This document shows positions 1 to 13,979 of a stretch of DNA of 49,000 bases, piece by piece. The notes beneath the pieces are model-generated. The model worked only from the letters and a program-made list of their open reading frames with translations, did not search any database and had not been told where the DNA came from. The stretch's first letter is position 1. Every line of letters starts with the position of its first letter. The DNA is taken from NCBI RefSeq assembly GCF_030272615.1, contig NC_081410.1:116945140-116994139 (forward strand), read 5' to 3'. The stretch is from Cryptomeria japonica (lineage: Eukaryota > Streptophyta > Pinopsida > Cupressales > Cupressaceae). The position numbers and the translations under genes are program-made.

Positions 1-58
1 CGTACGGTTTCGCATAAATGTGTTTGCATAAACTTTCAATGATAATATAAATTCTTTA

Positions 59-79
59 TGTGTGTGTGTGTGTGTGTGT
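59..79. repeat. (TG)n microsatellite
   Basis: Uninterrupted TG dinucleotide run of about ten units. Confidence 0.95.
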
Positions 80-225
80 AGTTTTCATTTCAATTTATTT
101 AAGCATAGAGAGAAATAAATAAACAGATATATGTGAAGTAAAATATTAATGTAAAACAAATGAGAATAAGATTTTATTCTCAGGGATGAATAACACAGAG
201 AACCAGCAATGTGCAGAACTAGTAT

Positions 226-372
226 TCCCAAAGAGATTTATGCTCCTTTTTTTTTGCAGAGAGATTTACACTTCTTCTTTTTTTCACAGAGAGATTTATA
301 CATCAATTTTTTTTGCACAAAGAGATTTATACTTCATTTTTTTTACAGAGAGAAATGAATACAATGAGATTT
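226..372. repeat. Degenerate tandem repeat, about 30-bp unit, 4-5 copies
   Basis: The core 'AGAGATTTA' followed by a short variable part and a run of eight or nine T recurs about every 30 bp (near 231, 260, 290, 320). The last copy near 350 is diverged. A 62-residue frame across it is a by-product of the repeat. Confidence 0.8.
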
Positions 373-1282
373 AAATAATTTCATATGCAGAATATCATCT
401 CGTATTCACACAAAGGCGAGATTTTTCACAGGAAAGAAGATTGAATGCAAGAAACATATTTATATTTAAATTCCCAATCCAGTAATGAATTTAAGAGAAG
501 AATAACAAGGACAGAGAAGATTTTAATCTCAGAAAAAGAATTTTAAATAAGGAGGATATGATTTTTCTTGCACAAATAAAAGAGAAAAGAAAGATTTTCT
601 TTCTTCTTGGAAGCAAAAGCAAGATTTGATATTTTCTAAAGAAAATTAAAAAAATAATAAAGCTATCTTTCACATGCAAGCAAGATCTGATTTCTTCTCT
701 AAAGAAAAATTAAACAAATAATAAAGCTATCTTTATCAATATTATCCATAAGGAAGGATTTACCACTAAAAAATTTATAAAGGAAGATCTAGAAGCTATA
801 TTTTGGATAATACAATTTTCTCATATGTGAATGTGAGATAACAAAGAAGAGAACTTGGCTTATCGAAGTTCGATGTTGAATCCTCTCCAATCTTCTAGCT
901 ATCCTCCTTAGATCCTTCCTTGCAACTTGAGAGAAATCTTCAAAACAATTTAACAATCCTACAACCAAAATGCAACTACCAAGGAAGATCCTACTACTAA
1001 CAACAAGGAAATTTGGGAAATTTTCTTCAAAACATAATCAACTCCCTTCTTTAAAAACTTGCATACAATTTATAAGAAAAATCCCTTAATTCCACTATCC
1101 AGAGAAATTAATTAAGAATGGGATTCTTTTCCAATATTGGACTCATGCAAATTGATTAAAAACCTAGTGGGAGAGTTACATGCAAGGCATTGAAGATTCC
1201 TCTAGAAGCTTCTAATTCCTCCTACAACATGTGCCATAATTGGGAGTGGGAAAATAAAAATAAAAATAATTATATTCTCCAA

Positions 1283-1304
1283 GTGTGTGTGTGTGTGTGT
1301 GTGT
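1283..1304. repeat. (GT)11 microsatellite
   Basis: Uninterrupted GT run of about 22 bases. Confidence 0.95.
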
Positions 1305-1415
1305 CCATTTTTATTCTTTTATAATATTTATTCAATAATTTTCAATAGCTCAACCAAAAATATAATAGAATTGTATCAAATCAAAAAGTGATAAAGGAGG
1401 GTTGTGACATAAGTC

Positions 1416-3297
<1,882 letters not shown>

Positions 3298-3334
3298 CAA
3301 AAATTAAATTAAAAATTTTAAACAAAAAAAAATT

Positions 3335-3560
3335 GCAGCGAACCCTACCCCGAGGGCCTGAGGAGTTGAAGCTCCATGCAGGGGGCCTCAGCGGCTTAGG
3401 GCCCTATGTGGGCCGCGACCCACAAAGGCATCGAGGCGCCACTGTGGGTTGAGGCCCACAGGGGCGCCCGCAGCGCCGCTGCGGGTGGCACCCCACCCGC
3501 CACCGCCTAAAATCTGCGGCCCCTGGTTTTATTTCGCCGCCTCTATAAAAAAATACGCCC
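3335..3560. promoter_or_regulatory. CpG- and GC-rich island with TATA-like box, promoter-like
   Basis: A sharply bounded GC-rich block in AT-rich surroundings, with many CpG dinucleotides that are scarce elsewhere in the window. It contains a perfect 8-bp stem with a 4-nt loop (GCGGGTGG at 3481-3488, CCACCCGC at 3493-3500). The plus strand ends in a TATA-like 'CTCTATAAAAAAA' near 3541-3553. It could be a promoter or U3 of a lost or unrecognised element. No transcript or coding region following it is recognisable, so the promoter reading is an inference. Confidence 0.35.
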
Positions 3561-3646
3561 CTCTGCCATAGCCACTGGAAAAAAAAAAGGGGGGGTAAAA
3601 ACCTACATAACACGAAACACAGTTAGTTCAAAAAAAAAGACAAGCC

Positions 3647-3672
3647 ACCCTAACCCAATTTCGGGTTAGGGT
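3647..3672. repeat. Perfect 10-bp inverted repeat, 6-nt loop
   Basis: ACCCTAACCC (3647-3656) is the exact reverse complement of GGGTTAGGGT (3663-3672). The arms resemble plant telomere-type repeats but are only one or two units, so this is a hairpin, not an interstitial telomere array. Confidence 0.9.
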
Positions 3673-3776
3673 TAGCTTTGTCAAGTTTGAAAGGTTTAGA
3701 ATGGTTAGTTTTATAAACTTTTATTTTTAGGGTTCTCATGTGAGTTTTAGTAATAAAATAAATAAATATGGGGGGA

Positions 3777-3800
3777 ACCCTTTTCAAATTTGAAAAGGGT
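3777..3800. repeat. Perfect 24-bp palindrome
   Basis: The half-site ACCCTTTTCAAA (3777-3788) is followed directly by its reverse complement with no spacer. It lies about 105 bp after the 10-bp hairpin at 3647-3672. Confidence 0.95.
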
Positions 3801-5012
3801 AAACCTCCATATGCATTTTAGTTGTGTAGATTATTGTTCTATTTTTAGAAGTTGTTTTTAATTAATAATGTTTATTTAAATCTTTAGGGTGGAAATTTTA
3901 TTAAGTGTGTTTAAAAAAAAATCCTCTAAGGGAGATTTTAGCCAATATAGGAAGTTTTATTTAAGCCAACTTATTAATGTTAATTTTGATGAAGGGGGCG
4001 TTTCAATATTTGCCTGTTTAAATAATATGTATTCAATGAATTGTATTAATGAAGGATTTAACGGATTTTTTTGGGGGGCTAGATTAATAATTAAGGGTTT
4101 ACTAATTTACTCATGGTTTAAGTTATATAAATACTTTTTGGAAATTCTAAAGTTATATGAAGGGTATTGAATGATTATTATTGATTTAAATGAAGGGGTA
4201 TTGTTGTGGATTAATAATATATTTGTAAAATAAGTTAATGGGCTAGATCTTTTGAATTTATTTATCCCGAGTGAAACTTTTTATTTAATAGTTTAATTAT
4301 TAAACTAACGTTTGACACTTTAAATTTATTTGCTCTAATAATTAATATTAATACATTGAAAACGTGTTAATATTGAATTAATAGATTTAAGAATTAATTA
4401 AGTTATAAATGAAGAATATAATATCAATGATGGAGGAAACTTGACATTAGATAAATAATTGATATTGATTTAAGTAATTGTGTTAATGTCAATTTAGTAG
4501 AAGTGGACCTAATTAAGTATTATTAAACGCAACTGAAATGAAAGGGACATTTGGGTGAATTTATTAATGTCCTTATAAAATTAATTTGTTTCGCTTGATA
4601 ATAGGAGTTATCGTAATTGTTATGTTAGTAATATTCTAATTCTATCGTCTAAGAGTTTTATCGAAACCTAAGGCTTCTAGTTAAATTTTATCTCATCGCT
4701 CACTTTAGGAACCCATTTAAATATCAATTAAGGTTTCGTTGGAACAACTTGTTAAGTTGTCACAACTAATTAAGCATAGGTTGCACATAATTAAGTGTTC
4801 AAAAAAAAATTGTTGTTTGTGTTTTTTCCCAAAAGTTTGGGCATGACAAATATGATAATGGCCTATCATATGACCAAGTTAAAGAATTGGAAATTTTTAA
4901 GGCTGAATTAGCCACACTTTAAGAATCCCATAACTAGACGAATTGTTGATGTGAAGAAACCCAATTATTCAATTAAATAGTGCCAACATAAGGGTATAAA
5001 AGATAATTTTTG
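3801..5012. other. AT-rich stretch, no gene supported
   Basis: A 93-codon plus-strand frame at 3889-4170 has no recognisable motif and the composition of its surroundings, so it is treated as chance. From about 4850 the DNA becomes more codon-like and may belong to the relic that follows. Confidence 0.45.
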
Positions 5013-6630
5013 GGATTCGCGATGGATGGTTTTTGATAAACCACCCAACAACAATCTTGATATCCCCTTATATTTCCTTAAGAATCTATATGCTGAGTTT
5101 ATCTTGGGTAAGAAAGCCAAATTTTTTGATAGGAGAAGTTTCCAAGGCATGGGTGGAGGAATGCTCTAGGATAGACCTAGGGCAATTTGAGTGGTACAAG
5201 GTCCATATATTCCACCTCCTTCTATTCCTCTCCCACCTCTTATACAACATTTAGAGATTTTTGTCGATGCATCTTTACATAGCATCATGATCATACACTC
5301 TCTAATATGCCATTTGATCACTCAGAGCTCTTAGTTTGCTCAACTAGTTAACCTTGACATAATGTCAGGTGGATCAATTGATGGTGTTATACCCTCATCA
5401 TCTCCACATCTTTGTGGGTCACATACTCACACCGTGTGCAAGCGCACATGTTTAGGCCCACTTGGAAATCCTACTAAGCTTCCCATTGACACAGTTGAGT
5501 ACAAGGTCCATCGCATGTCACATCTAGGAGATGAGATGATAAGGATGGGAGCATATGTTGGAGAGACATTGGGTGCTAGAGATGAAATAGTGGTAAGACT
5601 TAACTTGTAATTTCCTAGTACATTAAATTATATTAAAAAATAATATTTATAAGAGATATTGGTACTAACATGTATATTTATGTGGGATTTAACAGTTGAT
5701 GTTTGAGGATGATTTGAGACAGGTCCATTAGGGCACCATATTAGCCATTTCATTTGGCCTAGAGAGTTACATGGTATGGTTTTTTGCACATACATGTTTA
5801 CAAATTTTATAATGTACATGCATATTTCATTTAAATCAAGTCATTAAATAAACTATATATGTTAATCTCATTTTACTCTTGTAGGAAACTCCTAGTGTGG
5901 GTGAGGTGCTACGTTTTCCAATCTCTAATACCATAACTATTGACCAAGGAAAAGTAATTGAAGACAACTTTTGTTAAATTATTAGTTTCAAGAGCTTACA
6001 TGTAATTTACATAGCTTATTGTAGCATTCAATTTAGATGTTAACTTTTCAATTGTATTAAATTATTATACATGTGCATAGATTGATTATCTCACATTCTT
6101 GTCATTTTTATATTACAGCCAATTGACTTAACATCAATTTTGAATGCTCCCAGAAAATTTTACTTCAAAACACAAGAGGTATGTGTTTACTTTTGTATTC
6201 TTTATATATTTAGATAGAAGTATTTAGATATATGTTTAGTTTAAGTTTCATTGTCAGTTAAATTATATCCTAATTTCTATCAATTTTATTTTGTTCATGT
6301 TATAATATTAAACCCAAGTTCACACTGTTGTGGAGCATCTGCCAATAGTATATTCTAGGATTCCTAGTCATCATAGGGGAGCACCATATGTGGATCGTCT
6401 TTCGAAAAAAGATCAATAGATGAGGTAATCAAAATTCAATTTTAGAGAAATCATAATTCAACATGCATATTGATTTTGATGTTAATTTGGTCCAATTATA
6501 AATCATCTATTACATAATTGATCTAATTTGTGTTTGTATTATTATTGTGCAGTCATCTCCGCAGGCACAAGTAGTTTGAAGAGGCTCCATTTTGATGATC
6601 CACTAGCAATTTAGGATTTGCCAGAGATGT
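5013..6630 (+). pseudogene. Decayed multi-exon gene relic, family not recognised
   Basis: Plus-strand protein-like frames are joined by canonical splice signals. An open stretch from about 5017 (two internal stops, proline-rich near 5210-5240) precedes a frame that is open into 5592 and ends at a GTAAG donor. Next come 5885-5953 (acceptor TTGTAG, donor GTAATT) and 6119-6178 (acceptor TTACAG, donor GTATGT), all in phase 0. A fourth candidate exon (about 6318-6424) has a shifted acceptor and an in-frame TAG at 6417, and a fifth (from 6553) has a TAG at 6572. Recurrent consistent phases argue against chance, and the stops argue for a dead copy. I cannot name the family; a plant DNA transposon or a host gene fragment are both possible. 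Confidence 0.45.
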
Positions 6631-6645
6631 ATGGCATCACTTTTT

Positions 6646-6778
6646 GATTTATATGACATATGCCACATATTGTATTTAGATCTATATGGCATATGCCACA
6701 TTTTGTATTTGGATCTAAATGGCATATAGTACATTTTGTATTTAGATCTCTATATGGGATATGCTACATTTTATATAA
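6646..6778. repeat. Tandem repeat, 33-bp unit, 4 copies
   Basis: Four consecutive units start at 6646, 6679, 6712 and 6745. Each begins with 'GAT(C/T)TA' or a variant, followed by 'GGCATATGCCACATTTTG' or a variant. The units differ by a few substitutions. 'GGCATATGCC' is itself palindromic. Confidence 0.9.
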
Positions 6779-9324
6779 CTTTTATTGAGTTAGCATATAT
6801 GATATTTTTGTATACGTGATACCCCGGTTTTTTAACTTGGAATTTTTTTAAAAAAATTCACTTTCCCAAGTCATAGCTTTGTTATTGAAAAATCTCATGA
6901 CTTTAGTCTTTATGTTTGCCTAAGTCTATAATTTTGAACCTTTTAATTGAACCCTGTAGTTCAAAGGTTCAATGGTTCATTCAGCTATCAAAATTTCATG
7001 GGAAATAGAGTTTTTCAGCTGAAAGTTATGAATTTTTCCTCTGCATTGAACCTCCAAACCAACATAAAAAGGTTCAACAGTTCATTTGGTTCAGTCTGTC
7101 AGTGTAATTTTGCACATATATTTGCTAGTCCAAAAATGCAACCAAAAAGAAAGTTGCAAATTTTCAAAATCTAAAGACAACCCACCTAATATTTTGGCCT
7201 TGAATGCTCCCGGATTTAATTTTATGACCATACGACTTCACATGATGTATTATTTTAATATTTTCTCAATGCAGCAATATGGTTGGTGGGGTCAGTTTAC
7301 AAAGGAAGTACCTTGATTTGGCGAGTTGTTCAAAAATGGTTAAAAACCCATCTGTAATTTTAAATATCATAACAACTCACAAATTTTCATGGCCTCAAGA
7401 TGCCCGATTAATCCATGGTGAATTTAATAAAAAGTGGTTGCAGGAAAAATAAAAACTTTTTCAGTCATTTATGTGCAACAATTTAAAACACTTTAAGAAA
7501 ATGTTTTAAATCAATTTCAAGAGCAGCAATTTCACTGGAAGGTAAAAAGCTACAAAAAGAAGAAACCCGAGGTCACAAAAGAAAACTTAATCTTTTCTTC
7601 TATTTTCAAGAATTAGTTACATAATTGAAAAAGCTACCGAAAAACTGAGAAGTTTTTGGAGAAAAACTATTAATCTAAATTTCTTACCAAGAAAGAGGGG
7701 ATTGCATTTTTTGTTGTAAAAAAAATGAGGGCAGCATAGTTTTCTGGATTACACAGTTTTATTTTTCAAAGGTGTTAAGTCTCTGAGCCCACATTTTGGC
7801 ATTGATGAAATAAAGAAGATTTTGTTGATCTATGCATCTGTCAATATTTTCTTTTGATTACCAAGAGCTTGGTTTCTTCTGTAATTACCTTTCATTACCT
7901 TTTCTGTTACATCAAACTGTGTGTATGCATTTAATTCTGAAACTTTGATTTCAGAAATAACTTGTATATTGGAAAGAAATTTGTTGTTAGCTCTTTGCCT
8001 GGGCATTCGGATCCCCCTTGTCCTTTGAGGCATGAGTGAGACTCAATCAGAGTCCAGGGCATTTTGATTATATTGGAAAGGGTATTTTCATGGGTGTGGG
8101 TAATTAAACTGTGTTTTACTTATCTTCATTCACTCCATTTCAAATCAGTTTTTCACATCTACTTTCATTGTTATAGGTAGATGTTAGTTTGTCTCTATTG
8201 CTTTCTGGTTAAAAGCATATTTAGAAAACATACATTTTATCCAATGAAGGGAGTTCTACCTTCATATCAAAATTTTGAGAGCACTTGCAAATGCCATTAG
8301 CGAGTTGTACCTTCATATCAAAATTCAGAAAGCACTTGCAAATGCCATTGCAAGTGACTCAATTGTTGGTTTTCTTTTGTCTTTCAACTTGGGCATTGTG
8401 AGTTAAGTTTGGAGGTATTTTAAGGAAGACAAATATGTTAACCAACAATATGTACATATACAATTATTATACATTTTGATATACAAAAGTTTATATTCAA
8501 TCTAATTTGTTCCTTGTGTGCAATCCCTCCTTTGAAACTTATATTTTGAATGTATTAATCAATTTAAAATGGTTTAGTTATTAACAATAACATGTTATAG
8601 AATATTAATGATATTGAGCTTCACTACGACTTATGAATTACAATTGGTAATCCATCTATATATTCTAATTTTTAAATTTGGTTGCCCAGACAACTTTGCC
8701 AAATTTTATGACCATCTTTCTAATGTTATCAATTACAAGATGGATGCTTAGTAATGACGAATAACAAGTAATCAAAATTGGATTCAATTTCATGTTTTAC
8801 TTCCTTTACTCTTTTAAAATTTTCATGATGTTATCAAACAAATTACTTAGTTTCCCTATTATTAAATAGATTACTTACTTTATCTGTGATCACCTTAGTA
8901 TTGAACATGCATCTTATACTGTTCTCTTCTAAGTGAGTTATGTATTCTCTTTTCCCTATAATATTTATCCTTTGTTGGGTCAAAATAGTGCCCTCACGGT
9001 CCTTGTAAAACGTATGGGTGTCATAAGACATAAAAACGTTATGATTTTACTTTTGCACTAGGTGCCACCATGGAGACAAGTGATACCTCATCCAATAGGA
9101 TTGTAATAACTAAAATTATGAACCCAAAGCATTATGACATTGTGCCATACATTGAAAAAATTGAACCAAAAGAACATATCAATAATATGCATGGAGAGTG
9201 CACAAAAATTTACAAAATAGTGATGCATAGAGAGTGCACAAAAGTTGCAAAAAAAAATTTTAAAAGTTACAAAAAAATTGCAAAAAGTTGCAAAAAAATA
9301 CAAAAATTCATAAAAATTACAAAA
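6779..9324. other. Non-coding stretch, no gene supported
   Basis: Short frames at 6947-7174, 7830-8033 and 9070-9390 have no recognisable domain. The last is compositionally driven: it runs from A-rich DNA into the GA-rich tract and contains a small duplication of 'GAGAGTGCACAAAA' (near 9195 and 9231). A 51-bp tandem duplication at 8251-8351 is listed separately. Confidence 0.5.
8251..8351. repeat. Tandem duplication, about 51-bp unit, 2 copies
   Basis: Units at 8251-8301 and 8302-8351 both run from 'GAGTT(C/G)TACCTTC' to 'GCAAATGCCATT', with few differences. Confidence 0.9.
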
Positions 9325-9970
9325 GTTGGGAGAGAGAGAAGTGAGGGGGGGGGACGAGGGAGGGAGGGAGGGAGGGAGGGAGAGACTTGAGAGAGAGAGA
9401 GAGAGAGAGATAGAGAGTAATTAAGGGGAGGGGAGAGTGCAGGAGATCCTGGGAAGTATCAACAAAGGAAGAGGGGGAGATAGGTTAGAGAGGACAACCT
9501 GTAATTAGGGGGGAAGAGAAGATGAGAGAGAGTTAGGGGTAATTAGAGAGTAGGAGGAGAGTGTGAGAGGGAAGTATCAAAAAAGGGGGAGAGAGAGGGT
9601 AATTAGGGCTCGAGTGGGAGAGAGGGGAAGATGAAAGTATCAATAAAGGGAGAGTGGAAGAGAGGTTAGAGAGAGAAGGTAATTAGGGGAGAAGAGAGAA
9701 TCTAAGAGAGTTGGGAGTCATTAGGGGGTAGGAGGAGAGGGGGGATGGAAGTATCATATCAAGAGAAAGAGAGAGAGAGGGATCCAGTTAGATAATAAGA
9801 GAGGAGAAAGGTTGGGAGGCAGACTGCTCAAGATAGAAGTACTACGGAGAGATCGAGAGAGAGGAGAGATGGGTACAGATAGGTGTAATTTGGGAGGGAT
9901 AGCACAGGAGAGGTAGATGTGTAGACAAAGGGAGAGAGTGTCAAAAGGGAGAGTTTAAGAGGTACAGAGG
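9325..9970. repeat. Purine-rich (GA-rich) tract with higher-order repeats
   Basis: About 650 bp in which the plus strand is almost all A and G, including (GGGA)n near 9355-9382 and (GA)n near 9387-9410. Within it the phrase 'AAGTATCA' recurs at 9454, 9572, 9635 and 9749, followed by similar 'GGTAATTAGGG' and 'GAGAGAG' segments. This shows a degenerate unit of about 115 bp plus a half unit of about 63 bp. Long homopurine tracts can form triplex DNA. Confidence 0.85.
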
Positions 9971-10443
9971 GAAACATAAGTTAGTTAATATAAAATGTTA
10001 TATCAAGCATATATAAATATTTATATATATTAAATAAAAATATATAATTTATATTAATAGTATATATTATACATTATAGACTAAGAATTTAGTTATTAAA
10101 ATATATAGTTGAAATAACAAATTTTGTTATAATAAATAAACTTACAAGCTAATAAAAAAGGGTTAGTAACAGATATCCAATATTATTGGTATCTATTTAT
10201 TTTTTTCACAAAAACCTGCACTCTTGGAATTTGCCTCAGGATTGACTTGGGATTTGGATTGGAGGTGCCAAACCTGAAAAATTCAAGACAAAAAAAATGT
10301 TTAGAAGTTTTCCTTGGTTTTCCAAACTTCACCCATGTGCCTAACAACTTTTTTTACTCGAATTTGATGAAACAAAAAGGGTTTTTTAAGGAAATTATCA
10401 ACTTTCCACCAATATAAATTATTCCTTGTTTTGAATTTAATAA
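9971..10443. other. AT-rich spacer, no gene seen
   Basis: Very A/T-rich with 'TATATA' runs near 10005-10080, then ordinary composition up to the TSD of solo LTR A. Confidence 0.6.
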
Positions 10444-10880
10444 ATAATTGTAGACATATAAAAATGACCATATTCCTAAATGAATATTTTATGTTCATTT
10501 CTCTATTTAATTAAATCCAATTTAATTAAATTATCCACATTCCTCTATTTAATTAAGTAAATTACTCAATTTATTTAAATTAAATTCACTATATCCATTT
10601 AATGAATAAATCATTTTATTCAATTAAATTCCCCATATCCACTTTTAATTGAATTCAAATTTAATTAAATAGTTATCCCAAATTGAATAAATCAAATTTA
10701 TTTAATTGCAACCAAATTGAATTAAATTATTTCAATTAAATCCTATTATCCCTCCATCCACTTGCAAAACCCCAAACCCCTTTCTAATCCCTTCTAGAAT
10801 CTTCTAATCGCTTCTAATTAACCTAACCCTCCTCTAAACTTTGTCACATCCCTAAGCAAAGGGAAGTCACTTCTCAAAAC

Positions 10881-10983
10881 CTCAAAGTCTTTGATAACCA
10901 TTAAAGGCTTTCAACCTTCAACCACTAAATGGCTCAAAGTCTTTGATAACCATTGAAGGCTTTCAACCTTCAACCACTTAATC
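10881..10983. repeat. 52-bp tandem duplication inside solo LTR A
   Basis: 'CTCAAAGTCTTTGATAACCA' begins at 10881 and again at 10933, and each copy ends in 'CAACCTTCAACCACT'. The related solo LTR B has only one copy (around 40980-41035), so this duplication is specific to copy A or was lost in B. Confidence 0.9.
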
Positions 10984-11371
10984 CCCAAAGTCTCCAATAA
11001 CCATTAATGGTTAACTCAAACCCTCCTACATGGTTAAAACATTTGTTTTGACTCAACCTCTACCCAACCCAAAGGTCTCATCAGGCCATTAATGCTTTGA
11101 CCATGATTATCTCTTAAACATTTGCACAAAGGTTTATCCTTGGATTAATTCTTAATCCAATGGGTAATCCTAACTTAGACTTGACCCTTAGCCTTTAGAT
11201 AACCATGAGGTCTTCTCAGGCCTTTAATGCCTCCAACCCCTTCTCTAAACCCAATCCTATGTTGACACTTGTCACCATTTTATTGGTGCCAATTGTGCAC
11301 ATGGATCCCTAACTTTCAAACTTGGCCCTTCATTAAACCTTTCAATCTTGACCATCCATTGCCCTATTTTT

Positions 11372-11382
11372 GCTATAAATAG
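11372..11382 (+). promoter_or_regulatory. TATA box of solo LTR A
   Basis: 'GCTATAAATAGAG' lies about 920 bp into the LTR. It is conserved as the reverse complement at 40585-40593 in solo LTR B. This marks the probable U3/R transition and plus-strand sense for copy A. Confidence 0.7.
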
Positions 11383-11918
11383 AGCTCTCATTCCTCCATT
11401 CTTAACAATCATCTTTCAAATTTGAAGCATTACACTTATGCTCAAATTCTTTCAAGCTTTCTCATTTCATATATGCTCCTCATTTAGCCTCTTTTAGATC
11501 AGGAATTAGACTAATATGCATGTTTAGAATAATTTCTTTGTCATTTTAGCTCAATCATAGACTAAATATAGTATGCTAGGATAGTATTCATACTAACCTT
11601 GTCATCTTATCATCTAGTTTATTGCATTTCTAAGATCATACATAGCTTAACATCCATTTCATACTAAAATACATCAAAGCATCCCTCGTTCTTACATTTG
11701 CCATCCCTGAACCATTTTGCTCAGTAATCTGAGAGCAAAACATTGGTTTGAGGGACATTGTGAGATAGAGAACCATGGGACCCTCCTTGGGAAGCTGAGT
11801 AATACGTTATTACTCCATAGCTTGCACCAAGAAGTCCTGTGTGTGTGTGTGGATAAGTCATTTTTATATATTTTCACATATTAAATTCTATCAGCTCACT
11901 TTTCCGGCATACAATAAT

Positions 11919-13979
11919 CATTATTGAATTTTTACATACATTATGCCTAAAGTATTGATTGATAGACTAATTGAAAAATATCTATAACTTTCAAATGGTT
12001 TAACATTTTTTGAGTACGAAAGATGCACCACATTCTATGTTTTGCATACTATGGAATTTTAAAAAATGAATTATTTACTTTTAAAAAAATAACAAATAAA
12101 TATGCATCACAACCGAACATGAGTCCTCTACTTATATTTAAAGTGGAATTAAAAAAAAATCTTGTACTCAGTTTGGTCAGACATACACCTAATTTTTATA
12201 TTTTTCTTTAAAAAATAGTACTACTGCATTGAAATTTCAAATTTTCACCAAATAGATTTAATTTTTTTAAGAAACTAGTAGCTTAGAAACTACATTCAAT
12301 TTTCTACAAATTTTGTTCTTACATATTTTTCAAATTATGTTCATAACCTATTGAAATTTTCATGTCAAGTTGCCTAACTCTATTTTTTTGAATTTTCATC
12401 TCCACTTAAGGGCCTAGTTTGGCCTACCATGATCTTGCACATACCATATTTGTATGTGTTTTGAAGTGAGCCTTAAAATAATTTAGAAAGGTGAATATTT
12501 AGGCAAGTGGTTTGTATTTTATGCAAAAATTTGCTTGAATTTATCTTCTAAACACCTAGTTTTAGTGTCTATTTCTTGATCAAAATATTAGGAACCATCT
12601 ACTTATGCCTCAAATGCCTCATTAAAAGTATCATTAGTACTCCTAATCTCTAATAAAAATAATTTTGATAGAACACAATAGATGGTTAAGAAACCAATAC
12701 ATCTAGGATAACTAAAAATAGTAAGCCAACCACCATGCTTAACAACCAACAATATTGATAGAAGAATGACTTTTTCATCTTATTTTGGGAAAAATTTGGT
12801 TTCACACCACATATCAATGCTATTAAGTTCATTTGTTATTTGGAGAAGATCACAACCATCATGATGTGTGAGTTACTCTTGATATTGATGGCCACTTGGT
12901 TTACATTATTTATATTTAAATGCACCTATGGATGGCTCAAAATGTACAACATTATAGTATTCAATTTATAACATGTTATTTTGAAATTATAGTGGAGTTG
13001 TCTAAGGATAAATAAGGTCCATGTGTCTTATACATTTATGTGTTGGAGAGTGTGAATTCTAATTCTCTTTTAATAATTATTAAAAATTCAAAAGTAAAAT
13101 ACCACATTATGATCTAGAGTAGTCGGGAGGTTGAAAATATCAAAATCTATTTTTAAATACTTTCTACACCTTAAAAAATTTGCATTTTTAGAGGCCTTTA
13201 GAGCATAATTTGGGTTCCAAACTTTTATTGGTTACTTGGAATAGTTTTCATAGATTGAAACTATATATCTTTGAGCTCCATCTAACGTTATAAAGAAGTT
13301 TAATTTTTTACCATCAAAGCTAGGAGTTATGACCCTACCAAGTTGGGGTAATTAAATACACTAATTTTTTTTTATAGTTTTGTTTTGTTTGTAATTTGTC
13401 CCCATCCAAATATTCATTTCAAATTATAGAGGATGTGGTGACTCTTCACGTTAATGTGATTGTATATATTTTGTTTTAAAAATGAAAGCGGGTGAATTTT
13501 AAAGGCTCACAACTCATTTTCACAAGTTTTGTCAATTTGCCTATTTTTTTTAATACAACAAGTTTACACTTAGATGTTGTATTTTGAATTCCCATTTGAA
13601 ATAAAATCACATTAGACCCATGGTTTATGTGTTCTAACCTCTATATCAATTCAACTAGTCTCTTGAATGCCTTAATTATTTTTTTAGCAATACATGTTCA
13701 ACCTTCTTAATCATAATGGCAATTCAACAAATGTGCATCTAAATATTTTTCTCTTTGACCATAACCCCAAAACTAATATCTTGTGAGATAATTAAAATTT
13801 GAAAATATTTGGCAAATAATTTTTAATGTGGCACTCTTTTTTTGCAATGAGATTCTACACCTCGTCACTTAGATTTAGAATATGAAGCCACATCTATGAA
13901 TATTAGCCAACTAGATTGAGTCATAGATCTTTGTAATTTCTTGTACTACCACCTCCGTACAATGATTTTACAATAAAAG
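11919..13979. other. AT-rich stretch, no gene supported
   Basis: No reading frame with coding character. The 3' part could include the degraded 5' half of the LINE that follows (an endonuclease domain would be expected upstream), but I could not recognise one. Confidence 0.5.

Larger units (their letters stand above)
1..1415. other. AT-rich non-coding DNA, no gene seen
   Basis: No reading frame with coding character on either strand. The stretch holds two TG/GT microsatellites and a short tandem repeat that are listed separately. The remainder is A/T-rich with short A and T runs and no motif I recognise. Confidence 0.6.
10449..11913 (+). mobile_element. Solo LTR A (gypsy-type), flanked by TSD ATAAT
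   Basis: Starts TGTAGAC and ends GGCATACA. The 5 bases before (10444-10448) and after (11914-11918) are both ATAAT, a perfect target-site duplication. The sequence is the reverse complement, with scattered differences, of 40058-41505, including an A/T-rich block of AATTAAAT-like words (about 10500-10740 here) and a 3' part containing 'AGAAGTCCTGTG'. A TATA box at about 11374 on the plus strand sets the sense direction. No primer-binding site, coding region or second LTR adjoins it, so it is a solo LTR left by LTR-LTR recombination. Assignment to gypsy rests on length and TGTAG start and is an inference. Confidence 0.88.

Noticed and set aside
3648-3673. Telomere-like CCCTAA/TTAGGG words
   Set aside because: Only one or two units in inverted orientation; better explained as a hairpin than an interstitial telomere.
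3889-4170. 93-codon plus-strand frame
   Set aside because: AT-driven composition, no motif; likely chance.
9070-9390. 106-codon frame ending in Gly/Arg/Glu repeats
   Set aside because: The C-terminal part is the GA repeat, and the N-terminal part contains a short DNA duplication and no domain.
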